Source: Alphaproteobacteria bacterium (lineage in GTDB: Bacteria; Pseudomonadota; Alphaproteobacteria; Rhizobiales; Devosiaceae). Taken from it: a stretch of DNA of 7,576 nucleotides. Position 1 is the first letter of the stretch. Each line of letters opens with the position of its first letter. The notes below the pieces were generated by a model. The model saw only the letters and a list, made by a program, of their open reading frames with translations, searched no databases and was not told where the DNA came from. Shown piece by piece: positions 1-5,524 of the stretch. The translations under genes and the position numbers were made by a program. The stretch spans positions 1 to 7,576 of the forward strand of contig JAHJOS010000300.1 of the NCBI GenBank assembly GCA_018820005.1. The letters run 5' to 3'.

Positions 1-402
1 GCGGCAAACGTGCAGCTTGGCGACATTCCGGCGATCAGCGCCGGCATTGTGGCGCGCGAACGGGTTGCCATGGTCAGTCTTGGCCATGACACCCCAACAG
101 CCGGCGCACTGGAGTCGGGCGGGTTGGCGCCTCTGGTGCCCGGATATCTGGCTGGGCGTTTCGGTCGGGATCAGCAGGTGTGGCAGGTAGAGAGCGACGA
201 TGGGCGCGCGCTCGAGGTGGGCACGCTGCTGCAGCCCGATGCCGATCACAGCGACCCTCTGGGTGCCTTGGGCGTCGTCATCCGCCCCGGTGGCGTGGTC
301 CTGGTCGCCGCTGAACATGCCAAGCCCGGTAAGACCATGGCCGCACAGGAAAAGGGCCGCACCAGCGCCGTGCGGCTGGTCAGCCCCCATTCCAACCAAT
401 AG
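1..402 (+). CDS. Unrecognised protein, C-terminal part (cut by left edge)
   Basis: The frame is open from base 1 (Ala-Ala-Asn-Val...) to TAG at 400-402, giving 133 visible residues. A GTG at 10 could serve as a start, but the frame runs to the edge and no convincing ribosome site can be seen, so I treat the gene as 5'-truncated. Codon third positions are mostly G or C, as in the other genes here, which supports real coding. The visible protein is soluble-looking, rich in Gly, Ala and Val, with no membrane segment or cysteine. A Gly/Val-rich stretch (about residues 88-100, with RPGGVVLVAAEH) suggests beta strands near the C-terminus. I recognise no family motif and assign no function. It converges on the next gene with only 3 nt between the two stop codons, leaving no room for a separate terminator. 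Confidence 0.6.
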   Translation, partial: AANVQLGDIPAISAGIVARERVAMVSLGHDTPTAGALESGGLAPLVPGYLAGRFGRDQQVWQVESDDGRALEVGTLLQPDADHSDPLGALGVVIRPGGVVLVAAEHAKPGKTMAAQEKGRTSAVRLVSPHSNQ

Positions 403-405
403 CGG

Positions 406-1623
406 TCAGAGACGGCGCTCGGCAGAGGCACGGGCCCGGCGCAATGTTTCGGCGTATTCGGGGTTGAAGCGCACTTCGGCCATCTTGATGCTGGCGTCGA
501 TCCGGGCGCCGATGATCTGGTCGGACGGATTGGCTCGCAACAGATCAAGATTGCGCTGAAGCTGGGTTTCGAGCGCTTCGCCGGACTGGCTCCAGGCCTG
601 ATCGAAGGTGGCGTTGAGTGCCATCGAGTCGCGACAATCGCGCACCGTGGCCAATAGATAGACGCCATTGATGGCGGCCAGTATGCGGTCGTTGTCGAGC
701 CGGTCAATGGTGCCTTCGCGCCCACGGCGCAGGGCATAGTTGATGTCAGGCACGATTTCACGCAGCCGCGGTTCGATGCGCTCGGAGACCTGCCGGGTCA
801 ATGTCGACATGACATTGGCCCAGCGGCTGCCGCGTTCAAATTCCATATAGCCGGTCAGGGCGCGCACCAGGCGGTGATAGCGATCAAGCGCCCGGCAAAT
901 CAGATCAATATCGGCAAACGGGCCGCCCGGCTGCAGCAGGTGCAGCTGATTTTGGGCGTGGCTCAGCATGGCGTCGACCAGCGGGCCGAAACCGGCGCGC
1001 GCAATGACCGTCTCGCCGGCACCGCCGGACAGCTTGATGATGGTGGTGATCAGGCGCGTTGGATTGACGATCTGCCCCATCGCCGCGTGGAACAGCAGCG
1101 CTGCCAGCGGCGGGTCCTGCAGCGGCATCGACTGCAGCGCCACGCCGAGCGCACTGTCTTCACCAATGGTATTGACCGCCTTGCCGAATGCCTTGGCCTT
1201 GGCCAGCAGGTGGCGGGCACGCAGCGCCGCCAGAATCACCGGCAGGGCATCGCGCGCCTCGTCGCTGCCCAGCATGGCCCGCAGGCGCTGGCGCGAATCC
1301 TGGTCGGCATCGGCGACCGACAGACCTTCCTTGATCCGCGTCATGACCTGCGGCAGCAGCGCATCGAGCGCGGCGGGCGTGAGCAGGCCTGCCGCGACAT
1401 CGTCGCCGGAGATGATATCATTGCAGAGGTCGCGGTAAACCCAGGTCCAGCCGGCCTGTGCGGAGCTGCGCACGACCGAGCCGGGGAACAGAAAGCTCAC
1501 CGGCCCCTCGACCATCACCGCATCAATCAGGCCAGCAAAAGGGCTCACGGCAGCGCGCGTTACCCGGGCAGCCGGGCGGGCCACTGGTACGGTTTCGTCT
1601 GGATGGTTGGCTGCTTGGGACAT
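406..1623 (-). CDS. Conserved-looking hypothetical cytoplasmic protein, 405 aa
   Basis: A long frame with steady GC-rich third positions ends at TGA (406-408). I choose ATG at 1623 (MSQAANHPDE...). The frame also has a TTG at 1647 that adds eight residues. A GGGGAG run lies only 2 nt before that TTG, too close for an ideal ribosome site, and no strong site precedes the ATG, so the start is uncertain. The first ~30 residues are Pro/Ala/Val-rich and probably disordered. The rest looks largely alpha-helical and soluble, with many Leu/Ala/Arg heptad-like stretches. There is an aromatic-rich segment near residues 50-65 (GWTWVYRDLCNDI) and an Arg-rich C-terminus (RRARASAERRL). No signal peptide or clear membrane span is present. 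I recognise no catalytic motif or family. It is separated from the lipoprotein gene upstream by 84 nt with a possible weak terminator, so it may be its own unit. Confidence 0.75.
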   Translation of the reverse strand: MSQAANHPDETVPVARPAARVTRAAVSPFAGLIDAVMVEGPVSFLFPGSVVRSSAQAGWTWVYRDLCNDIISGDDVAAGLLTPAALDALLPQVMTRIKEGLSVADADQDSRQRLRAMLGSDEARDALPVILAALRARHLLAKAKAFGKAVNTIGEDSALGVALQSMPLQDPPLAALLFHAAMGQIVNPTRLITTIIKLSGGAGETVIARAGFGPLVDAMLSHAQNQLHLLQPGGPFADIDLICRALDRYHRLVRALTGYMEFERGSRWANVMSTLTRQVSERIEPRLREIVPDINYALRRGREGTIDRLDNDRILAAINGVYLLATVRDCRDSMALNATFDQAWSQSGEALETQLQRNLDLLRANPSDQIIGARIDASIKMAEVRFNPEYAETLRRARASAERRL

Positions 1624-1673
1624 CAATGCTGACGGGCTGGGAAGCAATACTCCCCAAACCCTAGTGCACGATG

Positions 1674-1703
1674 GTAAATAATGTTTACACGGTCAGCCGT
1701 GTA
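1674..1703 (-). terminator. Possible weak terminator / overlapping small hairpins
   Basis: Just past the stop codon of the lipoprotein gene the minus strand can form a 7-bp stem TACACGG / CCGTGTA with a CTGA loop (1686-1703). An overlapping AT-rich inverted repeat, GTAAA / TTTAC around 5 nt, lies at 1674-1688. The main stem is followed by AACATTATTTACC, which has some T residues but no proper U-tract. It could therefore be a weak intrinsic terminator, an mRNA 3' end, or part of the promoter region of the downstream 405-aa gene. The assignment rests only on the inverted repeats and their position. Confidence 0.4.
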
Positions 1704-1707
1704 GCGA

Positions 1708-2184
1708 TCAGGCGGCTGATTTCTCGACGTTCCAGTTGCCGTTCTGCTCGCGGCAGGCGGTGCCCTTCTTGACGAATTCCTGGCCGTTGACCTTCACGGT
1801 GTGGGTGAAGTCGCGGCAATCGAGATTGTTGACCCGAACATAGGGCCCAACGGCTACCGAGCCGGTCGTCCCCTTGCTGCCGGTCCAGGCCCGCGGCGCG
1901 CCGGGGCGACCAAACTGCAGCGCATAGAACTGGGCGCTATTGGCCTCGGCCGAATCCTGTGCCGTCATCAGCACCAGCGCGGCGGGATCAACAAAGCCGT
2001 TGGACACGCTGGTGGTTGCCAGAGCCTGCTGAGTGGTCTGGGCGGGGCTGGCCACCAGGGGGGTAGCAATCACGGGCGCGGCCATGACGACGGGCGCCTG
2101 CATCACCTGGTTCGATCCCGTGCTCGAGCAACCGGCCAGGGTCAATGCAAGCAGCGGAGCGGCGATAATGGCGATGCGGTTCAT
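1708..2184 (-). CDS. RT0821/Lpp0805-type (17-kDa surface antigen family) lipoprotein
   Basis: This 158-aa protein starts with a lipoprotein signal peptide: MNR, a hydrophobic stretch (residues 4-15), then the lipobox LAGC with Cys19 as the lipidation site and Ser20 after it. That predicts an envelope lipoprotein, probably in the outer membrane. Residues 26-60 are an Ala/Val/Pro/Thr-rich linker. The C-terminal part (about 85-154) carries the pattern CRDFTHTVKVNG...GTACRE..GNW, with paired Cys123 and Cys144. This pattern is typical of the RT0821/Lpp0805 surface-protein family related to the rickettsial 17-kDa antigen. The exact role of that family is not established, although envelope structure or stability is often suggested. 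I chose ATG 2184 over an in-frame start at 2235 because it places the signal peptide at the N-terminus. It lies 58 nt after the sensor-kinase gene on the same strand with no evident terminator, so it may be the last gene of that operon. Confidence 0.85.
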   Translation of the reverse strand: MNRIAIIAAPLLALTLAGCSSTGSNQVMQAPVVMAAPVIATPLVASPAQTTQQALATTSVSNGFVDPAALVLMTAQDSAEANSAQFYALQFGRPGAPRAWTGSKGTTGSVAVGPYVRVNNLDCRDFTHTVKVNGQEFVKKGTACREQNGNWNVEKSAA

Positions 2185-2242
2185 GTGTTCTGGTCTCTGG
2201 ATGTGCTGGACGGTCTTGTTGGCGCAATGCGGCAAAAGTGCG

Positions 2243-3616
2243 TCAGGGTGGCGGTCGGGTGGTGGCTGAAACGCGGGCAGACGGCAAGGTCAGTTCGGTC
2301 AGCAAGCCACCCAGTGCTGATCTTTTGAGTACCAGCTTGCCGCCATAGACATCTACCAGTTCCTTGACGATATCGAGCCCAAGCCCGCTTCCAGGCGTTT
2401 TCTCGTCTAGTCTGACACCGCGGCGCAACACTTTTTCAGCGTCTTGTTCGCTCAGCCCCGGTCCGTTGTCGTCAATGCGCAGCACCAGCATGGTGGCGCT
2501 CTCGCCGCGTTCGGCGTCGAGTCGGACCTCGACGCGCCCACGCGACCATTTGCAGGCGTTGTCGAACAGATTGCCTGCCATTTCCTCAAAATCGGCTTCA
2601 TCGCCCCGGAACCAGGGGAGCGCGGTCCTGGGTTGGGCGAAGGTTATGTCGCACTGCGGATGGATCTTGCGCATCACTCGCGTCATGCGCTCCAGCACCA
2701 TGGCGGCATCGGATTTCTTGCCCACTACCGAGGTGCGGGCAGCGAGGCGAGCCCGTTCGAGATAGGTCGCAACGATGGCGCTCATCTTGTCGCTCTGGTC
2801 GAGCACCACATCGGCAAGGGCACCCTTTTTGGAGGCCGCCTCATTGCGCAGCACGGCGATTGGCGTCTTGAGGCCATGGGCCAGATTGCCGACCTGATTG
2901 CGGGCCCGCTCGATAATCTGGGTATTGGAGCGCAGCAGTTCATTGACCTCTTCGGCCAGCGGGGCGATTTCGCGCGGATAGGTGCCGCTCACCGCAGCGC
3001 TGTCGCCGGCGCGCACGCTCTCGATGGCGGCACTCAGGCGCGCAATGGGCCGCATGGCAAAGCGCGCCACGATGGCACTCATCACCGCCAGCATCACCCC
3101 CACTGCGCCCAGCACGATGAAGGCCTGACCGCGGAAGTCGCCGACCAGTTCAAGAATTTCGCTGAGATTGCCGGTGACGACGATCTGGTAGCTCTTGGGC
3201 GCCAGCGTCACGGTTCGTTCCACCATGCGCATCTGCGTGCCGAAGGCATCATCCATGATGGCGGTACGGCGACCCATGGCGTCGGCGGGGCCCGTGATAT
3301 CGGGCAGGTTGATGCCCACCACCGAAGAGGAGAGATTGTAGAGCACGCCATCGGAATCCCTGATGGCCCAATACCAGCCCGAGCGCGGACGGCCGAAGCG
3401 CGGATCGGTCAGGGCAATGTCGGGGCTGGTGGGATCGGCTGTCGCCAGCAGCGCGCCGGCCAGGCTTTCAACGTGGAAATCCAGCGTCTCGGACAGCGAG
3501 GTATCGAGCGCCCGCGAATAAAGGTCGGTCAGCAGGAAGCCGGTGGCAACCAGCGCCAACACCAGCCAGGCGGCGGATAACCAGAACAGCGATGCGGCGA
3601 TCGAGCCCTTGCGCAT
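2243..3616 (-). CDS. feuQ: FeuQ/PhoQ-like membrane sensor histidine kinase
   Basis: This 457-aa protein has the full layout of a class I sensor kinase. Membrane span 1 is at about residues 7-29, a periplasmic sensor region at ~30-165, membrane span 2 at ~166-186, and a HAMP linker at ~187-240. The H-box is NLAHGLKTPIAVL with phosphorylated His247. The N-box is GNLFDNACKWS (Asn349, Asn353), G1 is DDNGPGL (382-388), and G2 is GSGLGL (409-414). No catalytic residue appears to be missing. It should autophosphorylate on His247 in response to a periplasmic signal and pass the phosphate to Asp51 of the regulator encoded just upstream, 12 nt away. In Sinorhizobium, FeuPQ controls cyclic glucan export and is needed for symbiosis. 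The target genes here cannot be seen. The symbol rests on the partner regulator, which resembles FeuP closely, and on gene order. A more general PhoQ-like name would also fit. Confidence 0.9.
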   Translation of the reverse strand: MRKGSIAASLFWLSAAWLVLALVATGFLLTDLYSRALDTSLSETLDFHVESLAGALLATADPTSPDIALTDPRFGRPRSGWYWAIRDSDGVLYNLSSSVVGINLPDITGPADAMGRRTAIMDDAFGTQMRMVERTVTLAPKSYQIVVTGNLSEILELVGDFRGQAFIVLGAVGVMLAVMSAIVARFAMRPIARLSAAIESVRAGDSAAVSGTYPREIAPLAEEVNELLRSNTQIIERARNQVGNLAHGLKTPIAVLRNEAASKKGALADVVLDQSDKMSAIVATYLERARLAARTSVVGKKSDAAMVLERMTRVMRKIHPQCDITFAQPRTALPWFRGDEADFEEMAGNLFDNACKWSRGRVEVRLDAERGESATMLVLRIDDNGPGLSEQDAEKVLRRGVRLDEKTPGSGLGLDIVKELVDVYGGKLVLKRSALGGLLTELTLPSARVSATTRPPP

Positions 3617-3628
3617 ATCCGGCGCGGC

Positions 3629-4288
3629 TCAGTCGTCGGCGATCTGGTAGCCAAGCCCGCGCACGGTCTGGATGCAGTCATCCGGCAGCTTCTTGCGCAG
3701 GCGGCCGACAAACACCTCGATGGTGTTGCTGTCGCGGTCAAAATCCTGATCGTAGAGATGCTCGGTCAGTTCGGTGCGTGAAATCACCTTGCCCTTGTGG
3801 TGCATCAGATAGCTGAGCAGGCGTAGTTCATGGCTGGTCAGTTTGACCGACTGGCCCGCAACCGTCACCTTGCCCGAGCGCGCATCAAGGCGCACCGAAC
3901 CGGCGACGATCTCGTTGGACGCAAGCCCCGCGGCGCGGCGCACCAGGGCGCGGATGCGGGCGAGCACTTCTTCCATGTGGAAAGGCTTGGCGACATAGTC
4001 GTCGGCGCCAGCATCGATGCCCTGCACCTTGTCGCTCCAGCGATCGCGCGCCGTCAGCAGCAGCACCGGCATGGTCTTGCCGGCGCGGCGCCATTCTTCG
4101 AGCACGCTCAGCCCATCCATCTGCGGCAGACCGATATCGAGCACCACCGCATCATAGGGTTCGGTTTCGCCCAGAAAATGGCCCTCTTCGCCGTCGAAAG
4201 CGACATCGACGGCATAGCCGGCTTCGGTCAGCGCTTCCTTGAGCTGGCGATTGAGATTGGTATCGTCTTCGACAACCAGAATGCGCAT
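3629..4288 (-). CDS. feuP: FeuP-like OmpR/PhoP-class response regulator
   Basis: This is a full-length 219-aa regulator. The N-terminal receiver domain (~1-118) has the acidic pair Asp8/Asp9, phospho-acceptor Asp51 in VVLDIGLPQMDG, switch Thr79 and invariant Lys101 in AKPF. The C-terminal winged helix (~127-216) has the recognition-helix region SNTIEVFVGRLRKK and ends in TVRGLGYQ, as OmpR-class proteins do. Segments such as RDRWSDKV.GIDAGADDYV and LYDQDFDRDSNTIEVFVGRLRKK (taken with their surroundings) match my memory of rhizobial FeuP. It is expected to bind direct DNA repeats as a phosphorylated dimer. The start ATG is preceded at 6 nt by a run of six G residues that may act as ribosome site. 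It lies 27 nt after the small secreted-protein gene and 12 nt before the kinase gene, consistent with a single transcript. Confidence 0.92.
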   Translation of the reverse strand: MRILVVEDDTNLNRQLKEALTEAGYAVDVAFDGEEGHFLGETEPYDAVVLDIGLPQMDGLSVLEEWRRAGKTMPVLLLTARDRWSDKVQGIDAGADDYVAKPFHMEEVLARIRALVRRAAGLASNEIVAGSVRLDARSGKVTVAGQSVKLTSHELRLLSYLMHHKGKVISRTELTEHLYDQDFDRDSNTIEVFVGRLRKKLPDDCIQTVRGLGYQIADD

Positions 4289-4315
4289 CGACGGCCCCCC
4301 GTGCGGTTGCTGGAC

Positions 4316-4606
4316 TTAGTTGGCGCCCAGAACCAGGTTCTGCGCTTCGCCCGAGGCGGTCAGCACGCCGATCCTATAGACGAGTCGACCGCCTTCGTCA
4401 CAGACGGCAACATTGAGCACCTTGGCGCTGCTGTCGATCCCTGCCGAGGCCAGCACGTCGGCCAGCGACATGATCTGGCCGGACGAGACGGCATCCTGGA
4501 TCTGGCGGTTGTCCAGGCACTCGGCCTGCGCCGCGCCGGCACCGGTCAGGGCCAGCACGAGCGCCAGGGCGATGGGGGCAATGAGATGGGGGGCTTTGGT
4601 TTTCAT
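4316..4606 (-). CDS. Small secreted periplasmic protein, candidate FeuN / PepSY-like
   Basis: This 96-aa protein has a clear Sec signal peptide: basic MKTKAPH, a hydrophobic core (8-22), and a likely cleavage after AQA at Ala28. The mature part is only ~68 residues. It has two cysteines, Cys30 and Cys69, that could form a disulfide, the segment RQIQDAVSSGQIMSLADVL, and a strand-rich end (RLVYRIGVLTASGEAQNLVL). The pattern MSLADVL...V.VCDEGGRLVYRI.VL..SGEAQ resembles small PepSY-like periplasmic proteins. Its place directly upstream of the FeuP-like and FeuQ-like genes suggests it is the counterpart of FeuN, the small periplasmic modulator that restrains FeuQ in Sinorhizobium. That orthology is inferred from size, export signal and position, because I cannot align it to FeuN here. 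A possible regulator site and -10 element lie directly upstream. Confidence 0.8.
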   Translation of the reverse strand: MKTKAPHLIAPIALALVLALTGAGAAQAECLDNRQIQDAVSSGQIMSLADVLASAGIDSSAKVLNVAVCDEGGRLVYRIGVLTASGEAQNLVLGAN

Positions 4607-4612
4607 GAGGCC

Positions 4613-4618
4613 AAACTA
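4613..4618 (-). promoter_or_regulatory. Possible -10 element of the feu operon
   Basis: The minus strand reads TAGTTT (three of six matches or near-matches to TATAAT) 12 nt downstream of the tandem repeat. No good -35 hexamer is present, as expected for an activator-dependent promoter. Transcription from it would begin about at the ATG of the feuN-like gene (4606), which also lacks a good Shine-Dalgarno sequence, so a leaderless or very short-leader mRNA is possible. This is a weak call based on position. Confidence 0.3.
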
Positions 4619-4630
4619 CCGGGACGATGC

Positions 4631-4649
4631 TGAATGGGACATGAATGGG
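4631..4649 (-). promoter_or_regulatory. Candidate FeuP operator: tandem CCCATTCA repeats, 11-bp period
   Basis: On the minus strand, reading toward the feuN-like gene, the octamer CCCATTCA occurs twice exactly, separated by TGT, so the repeat starts are 11 bp apart (one helical turn). OmpR/PhoP/PhoB-class regulators bind such direct repeats as head-to-tail dimers. The second copy ends 12 nt before TAGTTT, a possible -10 hexamer. This is the spacing seen for PhoP boxes that replace a -35 element in enterobacteria. The repeat and its geometry are seen directly. That the FeuP-like protein binds here and autoregulates its operon is inference. Confidence 0.6.
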
Positions 4650-4765
4650 GCAATCGCGCTTTTTGCCAGACCGCCCGTCGCATTAATGTGTGTCATATCC
4701 CTTGCAGCCCCTTCGCGTTGTTCACCGGTCAAAAGATAATATGCCGGGCAGGCCGATGCCAGACC

Positions 4766-4951
4766 TCACGCCCGGCCAATATCGCCCTTGAGCCCCTTGC
4801 GCAGAAAGATCAGCGCCAGTGCCTCCATGATCAGATGACCAGACGAGCCGCCATCGAGCGTCGGCAGATCGACGCCAAAGGCCTGGGCGAGCCCAGCCAG
4901 CAGCATCAGGATGGCGGTGATATAGGTCTTGTAGCCGTTCAGAATATCCAT
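4766..4951 (-). CDS. Possible internal in-frame start: 61-aa holin-like protein
   Basis: Within the muramidase frame an ATG at 4951 is preceded, with 7-nt spacing, by CCGGAG, a good Shine-Dalgarno sequence. Translation from it would give a 61-residue protein (MDILNGYKTYITAILMLL...) with one membrane span (~residues 10-27), a short Asp/Gly-rich turn, and a second, amphipathic helix ending in basic residues. This is a usual size and layout for small phage membrane proteins found next to endolysins. Either a separate gene has lost the stop codon that divided it from the muramidase, or the locus makes two products from one frame. The ribosome signal is seen; its use is inferred. Confidence 0.5.
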   Translation of the reverse strand: MDILNGYKTYITAILMLLAGLAQAFGVDLPTLDGGSSGHLIMEALALIFLRKGLKGDIGRA

Positions 4952-5524
4952 GGTCGAACTCCGGTTTGGTGAGGAAGGGGATGGGGCGCCGGCGACTGCC
5001 AGCGCCGCCCTGCGGATGGTGGCGACACGGGCCGTCCACCCCTTGCCGAAGGTGGTGAAACCAGACAATTGCCGCAGGAAGCCCAGTCGGCGGTCGCAGA
5101 GCGCTGCGATAAGGCCAGCAGCCCTGTCCTCCTTGGCCCGTGCCACAGTGGCGGCCAGCGTCAACGGGCCGAGCTGGCCGTCCGCCACGACGCCCAGCTC
5201 GCGCTGCAGCAGCCGGATGGCCCGGTCGGGGCCGGAATTGACGACGAAATCGAACAGCGCCAGATCCAGACCCGCGGGCAGATGATCGGCATTGCAGCGG
5301 TTCCAATAGCTGGCGCGGTAGATGCTGGCGGCCTCGGCACGCTGCAGGCCGCGTACTTCAGACTTGGGCAGCGCCCACCAGGGTGAAATCTGGCGCCAGC
5401 GGGCCAGGGTCTTGCGGGTAATGCCCAGATTGGTCGCCCCGCCTGGATCGGCTGGATGGTCGGCGTAACCGCCCTCCTGCGCCAGCACCACCTCAAGGCA
5501 ACTGTCGAACCGCGTGCTAGCCAT
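4766..5524 (-). CDS. GH108 N-acetylmuramidase fused to holin-like membrane segment (endolysin)
   Basis: This 252-aa protein starts at ATG 5524, chosen over an in-frame start at 5578 because a strong AGAAGGA ribosome site lies 7 nt upstream. Residues ~5-90 are a glycoside hydrolase 108 domain with the motif EGGY.DHP.DPGGATNLGIT; Glu17 is the expected catalytic acid. Residues ~95-175 fit the peptidoglycan-binding domain that usually follows (ELGV..DGQLGPLT). A Pro/Ser linker (~180-191) leads into M192-A252, with a membrane span at about 201-218 and an amphipathic end (LALIFLRKGLKG), like small phage holin-associated proteins. It should cleave the glycan backbone of murein for lysis or particle release. 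It overlaps the upstream phage gene by 8 nt (ATGGCTAG), implying translational coupling. There is no stop between enzyme and membrane part, although the latter has its own start signals. Confidence 0.85.
   Translation of the reverse strand: MASTRFDSCLEVVLAQEGGYADHPADPGGATNLGITRKTLARWRQISPWWALPKSEVRGLQRAEAASIYRASYWNRCNADHLPAGLDLALFDFVVNSGPDRAIRLLQRELGVVADGQLGPLTLAATVARAKEDRAAGLIAALCDRRLGFLRQLSGFTTFGKGWTARVATIRRAALAVAGAPSPSSPNRSSTMDILNGYKTYITAILMLLAGLAQAFGVDLPTLDGGSSGHLIMEALALIFLRKGLKGDIGRA
4959..4962 (-). promoter_or_regulatory. Internal ribosome binding site (GGAG) before the holin-like segment
   Basis: GGAG sits 7 nt before the in-frame ATG at 4951, in the middle of the muramidase/holin reading frame. 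It is the main reason to suspect an internal translation start. Confidence 0.5.

Larger units (their letters stand above)
4607..4765. other. Intergenic region between GTA-like lysis gene and feu operon
   Basis: No gene is visible in these 159 bases. The left end holds the tandem repeat and possible -10 element described separately. An 8-bp palindrome CATTAATG sits at 4681-4688. Near the right end, just past the stop of the muramidase/holin gene, the minus strand has a poor 4-bp stem (GGCA/TGCC, about 4749-4762) followed by an AT-rich stretch ending in CTTTT. That could be a very weak terminator, so read-through from the phage genes into the feu operon cannot be excluded. Confidence 0.4.

Noticed and set aside
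874..1632. Plus-strand open frame of 252 codons opposite the 405-aa gene
   Set aside because: Its composition (Arg/Gln/His-rich) is typical of a shadow frame, it has no ribosome site, and the minus-strand frame is longer with better codon use.
2185..2235. Upstream start for the lipoprotein (17 extra residues)
   Set aside because: It would bury the lipoprotein signal peptide inside the chain; ATG 2184 gives a standard lipobox at residue 19.
2444..3580. Long plus-strand open frame of 378 codons opposite the sensor kinase gene
   Set aside because: It is antisense to a complete histidine kinase with all catalytic boxes. Its product is a His/Gly/Gln/Arg-rich mixture with no family pattern, as expected for the reverse strand of GC-rich coding DNA.
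3830..4633. Plus-strand open frame of 267 codons across the regulator and small secreted protein genes
   Set aside because: It is antisense to two genes with strong family or signal-peptide evidence, and its product shows no recognisable motif.
4722..5306. Minus-strand frame of 194 codons in another phase across the muramidase/holin region
   Set aside because: It overlaps a frame with a clear GH108 motif and peptidoglycan-binding domain, and its product is low-information Arg/Pro/Gly-rich sequence. I considered whether it could show a frameshift between enzyme and holin, but the main frame is continuous and sensible on both sides.
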